Origin: Timema cristinae
Lineage: Eukaryota > Arthropoda > Insecta > Phasmatodea > Timematidae
DNA: 64,000 nt
Assembly (NCBI GenBank): GCA_039000515.1
Contig: JBCFYV010011164.1
Location: 38,655,532 to 38,719,531 of the forward strand
Reading direction: 5' to 3'
Below, one piece after another: positions 1 to 12,790 of this stretch. The notes below the pieces were generated by a model. It did not search any database and was not told where the DNA came from. It saw only the letters and a list, made by a program, of their open reading frames with translations. Position 1 is the first letter of the stretch. Each line of letters opens with the position of its first letter. Position numbers and translations under genes: made by a program.

Positions 1-36
1 GAATGTATACCATTTTATGGCTAGGAAAGTTTACTG

Positions 37-560
37 CTAAGCACACAATTCTGTGGCTTGTATTATGAAGCATTTGCCCAAGAGGCATCGCACAGTCTCT
101 GGTGCATTAACGCAGATTAAAATTAAGAATACCTTGAAATATTCAAGTATGAGCTTCCCCTCTCGACCAGTTTCAATGATATTGATGTTAGCACACTTGT
201 ATTCTTTGTGCACATATTTAAATGAATACTTTACGCTTTTAACTGCTGTTCCACAGTGAAACTTGATAACCAAGTACGCGTTGTACGGCACTATACAATG
301 GTTGTCAATTTTATTACTTCTACTTTGTAGATTTCTTTCGTGCTCTGAATCGATATCTGGTGTAGCCATTTAAGTTAATTATAACCTCATCCTGGAACAC
401 GTTTGGTCACTTATTAGGTTATTTTATCGGTTTACATGCACGGTGATCTGGAACTGGCATAGGCACAAGGTCCATACAACATGTGCTTGATTACTGTTTC
501 ATGTATCTGCGGTGTATTTGTTTGGTCAGGTATTTCTGCTGAAACTATTAATTTTAGTAT
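37..560 (-). pseudogene. Helitron Rep fragment, region after the HUH site
   Basis: The minus strand reads SAEIPDQTNTPQIHE and KHMLYGPC, then SPCM, at about 432-535. It then reads FQDEVIINLNGY at about 365-400, and a 110-codon open frame (37-369) contains DNHCIVPYNAYLVIKFHC and KSVKYSFKYVHK. These correspond in order to the stretch of Helitron Rep leading up to the second (tyrosine-containing) motif region and the KYxxKYVYKG block. The block order is right but the frame changes repeatedly, so no functional protein is possible. The catalytic tyrosines cannot be assigned with confidence in this decayed copy. Confidence 0.85.
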
Positions 561-737
561 ATTTCTTCATGATTTTGAGATTTGTTTGGTCATCTAGATT
601 TATTAACATGTGCGCCGTAGGTATCCTAACTTTTGAAACACTATAATGAGAACTTTTGCAATGATTCTCAGAGAACAGGTTTTTTTACCAAAACTATTAA
701 TAAGCTATTTAAACATTAAGTCAAATACTCTAACTTG

Positions 738-1004
738 CTACTAAGTTTGGGAGGTGTTACACGCTTTGGCCTAGCTGCAGATTCTCAATAATATAGTTGC
801 ATTCCAGGTTGCAAGTCATTGATATAAATTGGTTTGGTTTGCCAAACTGCAAACAATGTACATAGCGTTCTGGTAGTGTTGCTTCATATTTCTAGGGCTT
901 CTGATGTGTGATGATGGCATTACAATAGGCTTCCCCAACATTAAATCCATCTCCGCTGTCTTAGAATAAAGATGGTCCATTACCTCTTGGTACTTCTCAA
1001 CCAC
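738..1004 (-). pseudogene. Helitron Rep fragment, Helitron_like_N core
   Basis: The minus strand reads GKPIVMPSSHIRSPRNMKQ (about 880-945) and then, in another frame, FISMTCNLECNYIIENLQ (about 770-830). Both match the Helitron pattern in which a leucine/methionine-PSS block is followed by a D/N-A-M segment, then F-I-x-M-T-C-N and E-N-L. This block normally precedes the HUH nuclease motif of the Rep domain. At least one frame change lies between the two pieces near position 840, and a stop follows the second. The residues are seen directly; the family assignment is from knowledge of Helitron proteins. Confidence 0.85.
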
Positions 1005-2049
1005 TTTAATCTATTTGACTCCATTGACACATAGGAATTTACAATTTACTTGTGGGTTGGTTTGCCTGCGTTCAAGTATAGGTTAAACCCGTAACGTACA
1101 TTAAGACGATACCCATATAATCCCATCTGTATTATAAGCTTTGATAAGGCTTAAATTGAATAATTTTGATGCTATAACGACTCTACAAAGAGTATAAACA
1201 GTGGATAGTTTATGAGATCATTGATTCTTTGGGTCATAGTTGTGGTGGGGTTATTTCTCACTGGTCCTAAATGAATGATGAGGGCTTGATTGAAAGATGT
1301 TTACCCACCTGTGATTTGAAACACTATGACAACTTAGTTGTAATCGGTTGAGTGTGTAGCCGCTGGTCTGAGGAGTGGTGTTACTTTATTTCAAATGTAA
1401 CCTTTTTTAGAGAGATGCCTTTTTACTTTGCTTTGGCCTCTGTCTCAATCTCTACTTCACATAAAATTGTATGTATCTTTTTCAGTTCATTGTTATCCCA
1501 TTTAAATTTCACAATGTGCTCCATGACCACTATCTTATTTCAACGTCCTCTGAAATGCTTAGTATCTATTGTGTGACCTCCTTAAGGTCCAATAAATAGA
1601 GTTGCGCATATTTCTGTTGTCCCTATTTAGTAGGGCGTGGGGTCACGTCTGTATAGTAAATCTGCCAATGATTTCTAGGATAATATGACCCATATCCTCA
1701 GGGTGCGTCTATTTTAACTCTTATGGAGGAAAATTAAAAGATACCATTATATGGTCGAACATAGTTAATTCATCCTAGTTCTTTGAATCAGTTTTTTTTT
1801 GGTCATTATTTGTTCTAAGAATATTAGAAAGAGTGGGAAGACAGGCGCGTCAAACACACTTTACCTTTCTAGTGACAAGCTGTGATCTTTTTATCATGAT
1901 GCGTTTTTCCAAATAAAATATTTTAGCTGAAGGAGAGGCATTTCATTTCCTAAATCCACGTTAAAAGACCTTTATTTCCTCTTATGGTAATGGAATCTCT
2001 TTACATTTTGCCATTTTCGACACGTTTCTTCAATTTTTACCTTTATTTC

Positions 2050-2630
2050 TCTTTCTTGTCTGACACTCGTTTACGTTGTTCTGGGGTACCTTCACTGTCC
2101 CTCTTTATTCTCGTTTCTTCTTGTACGTGTGCAGTCGCTGTACTTTATCCGAGGTACTTTCATATGCCCTCTTAACTGCCCTTTCTTCTCTGTTTTTTCC
2201 TACTCCCTCTCTTCACTTTCAGAAATTTTCAAGCTTTGGTTAATTTGTTCTACATCACAGGAGTTTTTTTTTTTAGTAAAATATATATTTTGTCTTTATC
2301 TCTCTTTTGATAAGTAGGACCTTTTTTCAAAGGTAAGCTTAGATAAAAAAAAGTTGTCTTCTTTTTTGAGCTCCACCCCGAGCCAAGCGTTCTGATCTTT
2401 GTTGTGCAGACTCTTTAGGTTTATTTTTGAATTGCCTTTCTCTCTCCACTGACAGTTTCTTTCAGAGACTTCCTGCTCAAGCTGTTTTTCAGAACCAAAT
2501 GGGTTAGCAAAAGGAACGGCTCCAATACTGATTTCTCAAAAATATTCAGCAAATGAGATCGCATCTGGGAATCGTCGTGGGGTTAAAATGATTCACCACA
2601 TAGGTCACAAACGCAATGGCAAATAATCCA
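2050..2630 (-). pseudogene. Helitron Rep N-terminal part: charged repeats and zinc-finger-like motif
   Basis: The minus strand of 2050-2200 gives RAYESTSDKVQRL and SEGTPEQRKRVSDKKEK in two frames, the Arg/Lys/Glu-rich repeated motif common at the N-terminus of Helitron and Helitron-like proteins. Further upstream on the same strand (about 2565-2625) CDLCGESF is followed by MRSHLL, the spacing of a C2H2 finger. The pyrimidine-rich look of the plus strand here is a by-product of this charged coding repeat. Stops interrupt all frames. Confidence 0.6.
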
Positions 2631-2640
2631 ACGTCCAGCG

Positions 2641-4487
2641 TGATAGTTTGGTTTTGCACCATCTTTTAGATGACAGAGGGCTGCTGAGGAAACAGCCAGT
2701 CCAAAAACTTATGTTGTTCACGTGACAACCTCTAGTTGTTGAGGCTGTCAATCAAATATATTTACCCATATTAATAAGTGCAGATCCAGTGGGTGGGATG
2801 CTTCACTGAAGTTTGATTCTCACTGAAGATCTGGATGTGTGGGCCTGGCACTGGGTTCACAAACACCAACGACCAAATAAAAACAAATTTTATGGCCTAA
2901 GATCCGTGTGGAGTGACACTATTTCGTAGAAGGTGTTAATGTGGTCCCTACTTAAGTATTCATCCTGACAATCTCCCTAATACAGGTATGGATCGGTTAT
3001 CATACTCCAGGAGTATTCTTGATGGTTCAAAATAATGAACTGTTTATTAGCTTTTATGTGTGGTTATGGAAACAAACGACATAAATATGCCTATATTATC
3101 TTCCAACTTCAGCTATTCAAAAAAATAAAAAATCATTTATATGTCAAACCTCATTGAATATCTCATTTATTTTATTAAAATGAATACAATTTTACAAACT
3201 AATATGTATGGCATATATAACTGATTTTCTCACTTAATTTATAAAAACGAAGCCATTTTAATTATTAGTAATAAACAAATATATGTCTTCTTAGAAACGC
3301 TATATTTTATAAATCCAGGCCTTCTAAAACATTTTTTTTCTGCGTGTGGCATATAAACATTGACCTTTTAAGGAACGGCAATAAAATAAAGCCATAAACT
3401 TCAAAGAGAGATGACAAAGAGAAAGAAATTAGTTTTGGGTTCTCAAGGAACTCCATGCAAATATTCAACCGTATAGATTACCGGGAAGTTCATATTAAGC
3501 TTCAGGTCTTGAAGAAAAAATGTGCATACATAGCATATATTAAACAAATAATAGGTACGTGTCAAGACTTTTCACAATAAATAATACAACTATTTTAGAA
3601 ATTAATTGTTAATTGTGATTATAATTATGTAGAATAAGATAAATATTACTCTTCTTCAAGCTTCAAATTATGAACTGAATGTAACGGAACGTTTAACACT
3701 AAACAAAAGGCACCATTTTAATTTAAGAGTAAAGAACCAATTTAAAACTTTTGAATACCATTTGGGTACCAAATTAGGGGCTTTTGGATTCAATTTGTTT
3801 ATCAATAATCAAAGATAGGTTATTTTGAATTTCGAAAAACCACTCACAGAATCATATTTACTAGGCTTCAAAAGCCTTTTTAATAAAATTTCTTGAAAAT
3901 TAAAAGAAAAATAACATTTTCTGAAATTTTAAATATCATTTAGGTATCGATTTAGGTCAGCTGACTGGCATTTAGATAAATTTATAATGGTTGTATTTAT
4001 CAGTGCTATGAACATGTGAAAATCGAGTTACATCACGATCGAACAAACTTTATTATTTGTCCATAAGGCTATATCTATAGTCTGGATTATTTAATATATA
4101 TATAATAATATAAAAAATTATGGTCTGGAAATTTAATATATATATATGGGTTTTAATAATATTCATAGTTTTGTTGGTAAGGATATATTTAAGATTAATT
4201 AATAAGGAAATAAAATGTATAATAAGAGAATGACAAATAAATTGAAAATATATAAAGTTAATGTTCCTTAGATTAAGTTTTGGTTGATCTCGTATCTTTA
4301 GTTTAATAGGTGTCTAAGTCATCAAAGTCTTGTAACGACTACATGTTTCAGCGTTTCACACCCTCTTATTCCAATTTTTATTCCTTGAAATGGTGTGAAA
4401 CACCTAAACATTTATTCGTTACCCTGGCCTTCTTCGTGTTCACTTACATCCCACCTTAATCCATTAAATAGCTGTCATAGCATAATT
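2641..4487. other. AT-rich intergenic DNA, no gene seen
   Basis: No convincing open frame, RNA gene or tandem array. One part (about 4140-4215) resembles 21733-21800: both carry TTTTGTTGGTAA followed by ATTAATAAGGAAA. It is therefore probably a remnant of the same foldback family that is complete at 21760-22317. Confidence 0.5.
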
Positions 4488-4759
4488 ATTATTAGCACCG
4501 CTCTTACTACCCGTTCGGGTTATACGCACTTACGCTAATGTGTAATGGTAGGGTGATTGTGAGATGAAATGAAGTACCTACAGTTTAACGTGGAATCCGA
4601 ACCACGGTGGAGGCCTGGCATTCCCCCACATTCATAAGATGTCTTGTCAGAAGTGAAGGAAGGGTTTGGTAATCAGATAAATTTGTGCCGGGACCGAGGA
4701 TTGAACCCCGGCAGCCAGCACAGAAGTCTGACACCTTACCCCTAGACTACCAGGTCACC
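4488..4759 (-). repeat. SINE-A, near full length
   Basis: tRNA-derived SINE read on the minus strand: head GGTGACCTGGTAGTCTAGGG with A box, B box GGTTCAATCC (about 20-60 bp from the head end), a body containing CCTCCACCGTGGTTCGGATT, then the tail block CCCGAACGGGTAGTAAGA and a short TAA run. It is about 90% similar by eye to the other SINE-A copies in the window. Confidence 0.9.
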
Positions 4760-5989
4760 TCATAGCATATAAATAAAAAATGTTTAGGCTAAATTAATTA
4801 TTGCAATTGGTCATAAAAGTATCCAGTATAATATTATTTGATGATAAATATGGTTATTATTGATATATGTATTGTCCCTAGATCTAATATAGATGGTAGA
4901 GTGACATTAGATCTTAATGGTGTTTGAATATTCTACTTGTCTATCATCACAATAGCTAAGAAAGTCTAAAAACAAACTCACACACACAAACTAAAGAAGA
5001 AAACGAAACATTTGTTCCACGAGAACGAAATAGGAGATTACTTTACAGTCAAGCCCTGACAGACATTCTAAGCTTCTAAGCCATGGAGTTAGGAGAACAA
5101 AAGGAAACACTAGAGTATCGGTTTTCTAAGGAAATACATTTCCTGGCTCGCAACCTTTGTTTTGGCTTGACTAGCTAACAAATATTTTCCAGACAAAAAG
5201 GATTGTCCGAGCAAGCTTATCTTAAAATAAATAAATTTGGAACAAAACAAATACAATTAGAATTAAAACGTGCATTGGTGAACATGTGGACATAAGTACC
5301 AGTCTGAACAAGTTGGTTTTAAGGTGACGATGAAATCAATTCAGAATCACATTCAAAACTAGTGGGCTTCCCATTCTCCTCCAAGAAATATAGTTCATTA
5401 CATCCAAATTTTTCTTTCAAAATCTCTTCACCCCATTAGTGAAGATAAAAGAATAACATATAGAGGCGGTATCTATGAATGGTTGACAATCCTGACTCTA
5501 AATCAATCACCACCAAATGGGCATTTCTCTCTCAAGGCAAATGCTTTTCTATTTACTTCAAAAATAAATATCACTTAGTTTTTATGAATAGATTAATATG
5601 ATTTAATTCACTAATATTTAAAATTGATTGTATAGCAATATTTTACTTAAAAAAATTATTTACATTTATACAAAAATATATTTGAATAGAATCAACCCTT
5701 GCACCTACAATTAGTGGAAATTTATAAAAAGGTTATTGTTTGAATACATTTCCAAAATTATTTCTTTTTATGATAGCGTACAAGGAAATCAGAATTAAAT
5801 TAGCTTAAACAAATTATTGAATACTTAAATACTGATAATTAAAGTGCAATCATTTTTATTGAATATTTTACTGACATTAAACATAATTTTAGAAATTTTA
5901 TTTATAATTTTCCTTGACTGTTATTTAACCGAAATAAGAATCTTGGCTTTGTCTTACATACAAAGTTCGTTGCCCTTTCTTATTGATTT
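4760..5989. other. AT-rich intergenic DNA, nothing recognised
   Basis: No recognisable gene or repeat family apart from short A/T runs. Confidence 0.4.
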
Positions 5990-6157
5990 TTGTGAATGTG
6001 TGAAATGCCAGGCCTCCACCGTGGTTCGGATTCCACGTTAAACTTAAGGTCCTTCATTTCATCTCACAATCAGCCTACCATTACACATTAGCGTAAGTGC
6101 GTATAGCCCGAACGGGTAGTAAGACCCGGTGCTAATAATAAAATAATAATAATAATT
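5990..6157 (+). repeat. SINE-A, 5'-truncated
   Basis: Only the second half of SINE-A is present, starting near GTGAATGTG and running through the CCACCGTGGTTCGGATTCC block and GAACGGGTAGTAAGA to a TAA tail. The tRNA head is missing. 5' truncation with an intact 3' end is typical of LINE-mediated insertion. Confidence 0.88.
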
Positions 6158-6599
6158 TATTGATTTTAAATGCTTTCTACACGATGTGGGTCATTAGAGC
6201 TAAAAAAAATTTAAAGGGATCCCCGATTCATTAGTTTCTCACCTACACTCCCCCAGTATTTTCTGTCATACCATCGTCGTACCGATGGAAATGTGGTACA
6301 AGATTCCAGACTTGCAATATAATCTATTGCGAGTGACGAGAAGTATAATCTACGTTGGATATGCTAGGATTAGTTTCCAAATGTTGCTAATCACTGCGGT
6401 TTACTTTCCCTAAATTTACGTTAATGTGTGGGTACTTACTTTAAATTGCCTTTCCAGCACCGGCACATCGTTAATAAACTCAGGGATTGATGTTTAAATA
6501 ATATAAAGTTTATCCACCAGGATTAGAAATAAAAATCTCTCAATTGTGGATGAAAATAATCTGAAACACAACAATCTAATGCTCTCAACTATAGGAACA

Positions 6600-6800
6600 A
6601 GTGGACACGTCGACTAAATATCAGTCTCACCTAGTTTGGCTATAGCTGAGGGGGAGGTTGGGGATTTGAATCTGGTTTGTTTGAATCAAGCGTTTTTTAC
6701 TAAATGTTTTACCGCTCTCCCTCAACGCAAATGTTGTTACATTTCCTAGAGTGTATTTATTTCTCATTTCTACCCAATTAGCATAATTAAATGTGGGATA
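6600..6800 (+). repeat. SINE-B, old copy
   Basis: Shows the SINE-B order: tRNA-like head with GGGGATTTGAATCTGG as a B-box-like block, then TTTACCGCTCTCCCTCAACGCAAATG, then a region resembling the shared SINE tail. It is strongly diverged and its ends are unclear. Confidence 0.5.
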
Positions 6801-6809
6801 GACCAGAAA

Positions 6810-8675
6810 GGTATTAAGACATGGTGGACGAAAAAATTTAATCTAATAAGGGATGATAGTCAAGTTAAATAAAAAGTGATTATCTTACGAATGATTAGTA
6901 AAATAGATTTAGCTTCTAATAAATGTCACACTTCGCAAATTAGATTATTTTTACTTTATTTTACTCGTCAACCACGTCAAAGTTTATGAGCTACCTGTTG
7001 GAAAACTTTAGTGTGTGCACAAAATAAACTTAATTCCAGGTTTTACCATGGTTTCTCCAAAAAGTGTTTTTTTGACAGAAGTTGATTCCGATAGCCTGCT
7101 TACTTCTAGCTCATTTGATCCAGGCTCGATTCCCTAGCCAGCAGCATTTTTACTTCTTAACTCTTGCCAAGAGACTTGTGTCCCATTTGATAGACCTCTA
7201 GTTTCTTATTTATTATACCAAGATTGTTTTATGGAGTACATTGGAACATTAAGGATATTACCTAAGTAATTAATTTGAGAATATTTTATGAAGTGGTTTG
7301 CATTTTAAATTAATAAACTTTAGTATTATAAGCACTACCCCAATAAACTCCAATGTACGAAATATAAAGTGAAGGAAAAAAACTATTATTTCCTTTTGTG
7401 AGCCTTCTTGTTTATATTTCTTATAACACTTCTCCTATACCGATGAGGAGTACAGCCAGTCACCATGTTCTTTTGTCCCTGGAGAAAATTGACTAACGTT
7501 TTAAAATTAACTTTTTTTTTTTCTATTCTACAATAACATTTACTTCAATGGAACATTTTAAGCTACATCCTGGAAGGAAGATTCTTACCCGCCATTTTCG
7601 TGAATAAGCTAACTTGTCTGAGTTATAGATAATTTTAAAAAAATGGCAAAAAATTAAAATATTAAAAAAATAGTTTTGTGACAATGTAGGGAAATTTTAA
7701 TAATTATTTAAAAATTTATAATTTTTGTCTCAATGTCAACTTTTGAAATTTGCTGATGAACAAAATCTAAATACGTTCACTAAAATGGGAATTATTATCT
7801 TTACTTGCCACTATGTAAGCGATTTTTGATAAATTAATGTTTGAGCATCTCTTCTTGTGCATGTGTACTGTTTCTTAGACCTTCCCCCTTCTACCTTATG
7901 AGGAAACGTGTAAATCGTAACCGGAACTTTGTGGATTTATTCATATTTTCTTGTGCGTTTATCGAGATTTCCACACATAGTGAGGCTTTTAGACTTTTGT
8001 TGTGGGCAGTGTTTTGGGTTAAATATGAATGCATATTTTGTGTTATTGATGCTAGAACTTAACCGCAAGCAGTATAGTTTTTAATTCAGTGTGGAGTAAT
8101 AAAAAAATTATCACAAAGTAGCGTTGCTAATACTCGCTTTGATAAACTCGGTCATGGAAATGGGCCCTAAGGTTTTGAGCCTTGTGCTTATTTAGTTATA
8201 TTAATATATGTACTTGAAGTCTGAACCATTTTCAGTAGTTAACACCACTCATTGTAGTGCGATCAAAACTGTGACGCAGAATTAGAGCTCGTTAAAGCTG
8301 CAAGGATCAGATTATAGATTTTGAGAATACCTGTCAATGTCAAAGTCCAATTTCCTTAGGATTGGCATCAACTGACAAATAGAAAAATAGAGTAACTTGC
8401 CATTCCAACATATTATTAACTTTGTCAAACTCTCATTTCTGAGTATGTGGTCGCATTTATTAACACATTGTTTTCATGAGCATTTCTATCGTATTCGTTA
8501 TTCTTTTATCTTTCTAAGTACATCTGATTTGATTACTCTGTCAGTTCATGATATTTTCAACATCAATCTGTAGCCACACATTTAAAGCGCTTATAATCTT
8601 ATCAGTTCTATCAATGGTTCATGTATTACTTCAAATAGAGCTACGCTCCATACTAGTGCATGTAAAAAGTTTTTA
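6810..8675. other. AT-rich intergenic DNA; one tRNA-like block
   Basis: Mostly A/T-rich unique sequence. At about 7090-7150 GGCTCGATTCCC resembles a B box and may be an old SINE head, but no body or tail follows. The 73-codon frame at 7841-8062 has no recognisable domain. Confidence 0.35.
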
Positions 8676-8689
8676 TTGATTGCTACAAT

Positions 8690-9262
8690 TATGTTAACAA
8701 CACACTACACACTAATGGAACGATACGCATACTGCACATCACACACTAATATAACACGCCACACCAATAATACACTAATACCAATAATACATCACACACC
8801 AATAACACACCACAGAATAACCCACAACATACTAGTATCACACCACACACCAAAACACACCACACACAAAAACTCACCACCCACCAATAATACAGTATAT
8901 ACCAATTATAACCAATAACACACTGACGACAAAGAAAGAATACACAACAATATGTACCATAACGTAAAATACACCAATAGTGTTATTTCAAACCTTAACA
9001 TAAACATACAACACACCCAATATATAAGCACAGCAAACCAACAATAAAAACTAGGTATATAAAAAGAACCCACAACACACCAAGACATATCACGACTCTA
9101 ACAACTCTTCATAAAACATAAATAATACCAAAAACTATAAACAAGACAGAATCAATCCCAAAAATACTACACCATTCACCATACACCAACAACACCAATA
9201 ATCTCAATAGCACTACACAAGATACCACAACAAATATCTACAACAACATTACACAAACTAAT
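8690..9262 (+). repeat. A/C-only low-complexity tract, degenerate ACACACCAATA repeat
   Basis: For about 570 bp the plus strand is almost entirely A, C and T with very little G, built from variants of ACACACCAATA and CACACCA. No exact period persists, so this is a cryptic or decayed satellite. The open frames on both strands (8676-8918 plus, 8906-9088 minus) are consequences of the composition, not genes. Confidence 0.75.
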
Positions 9263-9269
9263 CAGGCCA

Positions 9270-10490
9270 ATACGGCCGGTACACAAGTCACACTAGGCCA
9301 GAGTATGGTCTTGTCACGTGCATTGTCAGATTATGAAGATAAGATGCAGGGGGCAAATAAATATTTCCGTTCTTTGGATATAATTATCTGAACCTGGCCT
9401 TTATCATTAGTCTGGGATGATTGAATATAAATTGATTTTAACTTGTATTTCACAAACAAGTTTGCTCAAGACATACTTACTTAAAATTGCTGTTTTCATT
9501 CGAACGTCTTTGAAATTCTCAATTCAAATGACACGCTCGTGGTGCCCCTAGCGTTAAGGGTATGGATCACTATGGGAGATGAGCGCGGCTGGTTTCTACC
9601 GCGATTTCTCTGTACCCGATTACTAAGAAAACTACTATACATATTTGAATCAGATTTTAACTACTGTAAAGATCAATTCACTTACATGGTTTATGTTTTA
9701 TTCATATCTACTCAGCCAATTCAAATTTAAGTGTTAAAAATTAATTTAAAGAGCACCGCATAAGACAAACTAGTCTTATTATTTAAATGTGAGATGACTT
9801 AGGCAAAAACAGTTTTCATTATATTACAATACCCACATTTATCTATCATTTAGTATAATTTAGTATAATTTAACCCCAATTAAAAGTTAAATATTTTTAA
9901 GTAGCTTTGTTTAAATGATTTTTAAATGATCGTATTTCCTTGGTTTAATGTTTTGTTTTTTAAATTCTGCAGACAAAGCATATACCTAGAAAATATGATT
10001 GAGAATATATATCCTTTCGTTTTTCAACATATATAGTCTTATAAACTAAAATAAATTGGTACAATTTTATTTTAATTAAAAAAAGTGTTGTGTTTAATTC
10101 TGTGACCTATCGGTGTAAGGTTGAACAAATTAATCCTCTCGTGAAAACTCAAGGCAGTAATGGTAAGCGTTGTACTGTGATCTACAGATGTTCGCATTCA
10201 AAACATCAACTTGACTACGTTCATTTATGAAATCAGTTGCGTGAATAAGATGTGTTTTGCAATGGAATCCATTTCTGTAAAAAGAGATCGAATAAAATAA
10301 AATAAAAAACTACTTTATCTCTCAACCAGATGAAAGAAAAATAAATGTTCTGCTCTTGTAAATTCGATTTTTTTTAAAAATATGTTATGAATTTAGTATC
10401 GTTTCTACATGGAAAATACAATTTTAATACTGTAATTTAGAACTCATCCATTAATTTTATATTATGTGTGTAGAATAACTAATTAATATA
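9270..10490. other. AT-rich intergenic DNA, nothing recognised
   Basis: No gene or repeat family identified. The small open frame at 9539-9730 has no recognisable features. Confidence 0.35.
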
Positions 10491-10499
10491 ATTACGGGA

Positions 10500-10730
10500 C
10501 CCGCTTTGGTGACCACATGACATAAGGTACTATTCTTGCAATAAACTGGACTGCCGAGGACGGGGATCGGGGTTCAATCCCAGTTGGGTGCTTTGGGGTA
10601 ATTATTCCTAAACTTTTTTCCACTCACCATCCACGCAAATGTGAGTGTATGTAATCAAAAAGCAACCTTACTCTTCTCTAACACATTAGCTTAGATTGGC
10701 GTAAAACCCACACGGGCTCGGTTCACTTAG
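10500..10730 (+). repeat. SINE-B copy
   Basis: Head with GACTGCCGAGGACGGGGATC and the B box GGTTCAATCC, then the body TCCACTCACCATCCACGCAAATG, then TAACACATTAGCTTAG and CACACGGGC, corresponding to the shared 3' block. The final TAA run is lost. Confidence 0.7.
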
Positions 10731-11279
10731 GTGAACCAATCAAACACTTTGGTCCTACCTTCGGTAATCTGATCTGTAAACAGAGTCAATAATTTGGTAT
10801 TGATAATACAGGGCTATCTAAATCATGATGGACCATTAGCAATAAACACAAAAACTACACTTGGCATAATAGATAATTTTCTTGTAACTATTTTGCTATC
10901 AATTATAAAGCTGGATAATGAAAGGGGGAGTGAACATGCCTTGGACACCACTATTTTAAATTAATAATATTAACATAATTCCATATTTCATTTTGACAAT
11001 TATTATTTGACAAAATAAATTAATCACAAATATCATTTCTACTTTCTCGCACCCCTTGGGTGCCATAGTATGCCAAGTCAAAGAGATGGAAATAACGTAA
11101 GTTTTATAGAGGAAGGGGAGGGGGGAACACAAATGCTAAGATGAAGATGTTACTCAAAACATATAAGAGTGTGCACTATAAAGATAATTTCCATGTCTTT
11201 CTTTTTTGTTCTAGTGATATTATAAATGCTTCACTTCTTATTACCTTCAATTTTATCCGTAAATTTACAATAACGAAGT

Positions 11280-11405
11280 AGGGTGGATAAGAAATACGGT
11301 AATTTAGAGAAAGTGTTCCTACATTTGCGTGGAAGGAATTAGCAATCATAAGTAAAAACACCTCAGTTGACGCGACCGAGATTCAACCGAAATTTGTAGC
11401 ACAGA
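11280..11405 (-). repeat. SINE-B fragment
   Basis: The plus strand shows TTTGCGTGGAAGG and then GACGCGACCGAGATTCAACC, the reverse complements of the SINE-B body and B-box region. The remainder is too diverged to delimit. Confidence 0.5.
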
Positions 11406-11781
11406 TCCCTAATAAAAAAAAATTAAAAACATAATTTTAAGTATGTTCATTATTACAGGAGTTTTGACGAAGGACTTTGAATGTATAAAGCTGTAGAATG
11501 CATTCTTTATTATATACTGTGACAAAAAAGTTATTGATAAGGGACACATGTATTATAAAATTATCATGCTTCAATGTAAAACTTGTGTTTAAAACTATCA
11601 ATTTTGGCCTAAATCGATAGATAGATATTTTCCATACAATTGGGTGAGAAATCTTTGATTGCAGTATATTTCTATATGTTTTATTGTAATTTTAAATACA
11701 TATTTTTAGAGTAAGTTTTTATAATTTTTGTAGTAGAGGCAATAAAGTTTACCTATTTAGCACCTTAAACAAAATATTATA

Positions 11782-11933
11782 TTTGACGTCACAAAAATAT
11801 GTTAATTTCCACACAACTTTTGTTGAATTTAACAATTTAACAAAAGTTATTTAACAATGTTTGACATCCCAAAAATATGTTAATTACCACACAACTTTTG
11901 TTGAATTTAATTTGACAAATGGAATCACTTGTC
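11782..11933 (+). repeat. Tandem duplication, 78-bp period, about two copies
   Basis: The block TTTGACGTCACAAAAATATG through CAACTTTTGTTGAATTTAA recurs 78 bp downstream with few changes. A third copy starts but is not continued. Confidence 0.75.
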
Positions 11934-12589
11934 CTCCAAAAATTGAGTTTATTGAAATAACTTCGTGATTTACCAGAGAGAAATTAAAATATATGGCAAC
12001 TACAAAATACTATCTCAATAATCTGGTAACAATATTAATTTTATAACCATTGCAATGCAATTTTTTTCTGTGCACGATGAAGTTTTTTTTCTGCCATTCA
12101 GACCAGAACTAACACGTTTAACTACACGAAATTAATGAAGGCTTTGGGGCGCAATGGTCAGTGGTGGTCTGCCTCAAATCCTCTCTCCTAGTTGATACTT
12201 AATAGTGGCAAATTTAAATAAGCAGAGTTTAAGTAGCAATCACCATTCGATGGTGACGCTTTGGAATTCAAATAACCATATCATCAGCGTGTGTTGGTGA
12301 ACAACTAATTCCTTAAATTAAAATGAAAGATTCAACCCAGTATTGATTACTGGGATATATTAATTAGTAAGTCATGTGTTGATGTGTCTGTGTATTTATG
12401 AAATGAGAAATAAATACATCGATAAAGAAAAAAGCAATATTTATTTCAATGCAAGGAGTAACCCAAGTGTTGTAACAAAATATATATTATTTTTTTTAAA
12501 TGAATACGTTTATCACCTTGGCTATAAACCGTCTAATCTAAGGTATGATAAGGCTGTTTAATTGAAGTTCACCCCCATCAGAGCTTAGA

Positions 12590-12790
12590 GAAGATGGGTA
12601 AAACACATTGAAAATCGTTTAGACATACTGTGGTTCAAATTTCAACCGTACTGAAGTACTGAAGATAGCTTTACTTAAATGGTTTCTCACTCTCCATCCA
12701 TGCAAATGTGGCTTTATTTGCTCTTCACAGAACCTACCCCTAAATAGTAGATAAACTCGAATAGCACGGATTAGGATTAATTATTGTGTC
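12590..12790 (+). repeat. SINE-B, old copy
   Basis: GTGGTTCAAATTTCAACCG as a B-box-like block, then GGTTTCTCACTCTCCATCC followed by ATGCAAATG, as in other SINE-B bodies. The 3' block is decayed. Confidence 0.55.

Larger units (their letters stand above)
1..2640 (-). mobile_element. Decayed Helitron (autonomous type), Rep gene remnant, runs off the left edge
   Basis: Read on the minus strand, several frames carry Helitron Rep sequence in the correct order, separated by stops and frame changes. From high to low coordinates these are a C2H2-like finger (about 2565-2625), a charged repeat region (about 2050-2200), the Helitron_like_N block (about 760-1004), a block after the nuclease site (about 430-550) and the block reading DNHCIVPYNAYL (about 37-310). 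Helitron Rep/helicase drives rolling-circle transposition of its own element in the nucleus. The PIF1-like helicase half would lie to the left, outside the window. Stops occur in every block, so this is a dead copy. The upper end is uncertain. Confidence 0.8.

Noticed and set aside
4680..4759. tRNA gene in the SINE-A heads (also at 15489, 16605, 22959 and 39107)
   Set aside because: A and B boxes are present, but every copy continues into the same body and TAA tail, and the acceptor stem does not pair; these are SINE heads, not functional tRNAs.
8676..9088. 80- and 60-codon frames in the A/C-rich tract
   Set aside because: Their Thr/His-rich or aromatic-rich products simply reflect the low-complexity DNA.
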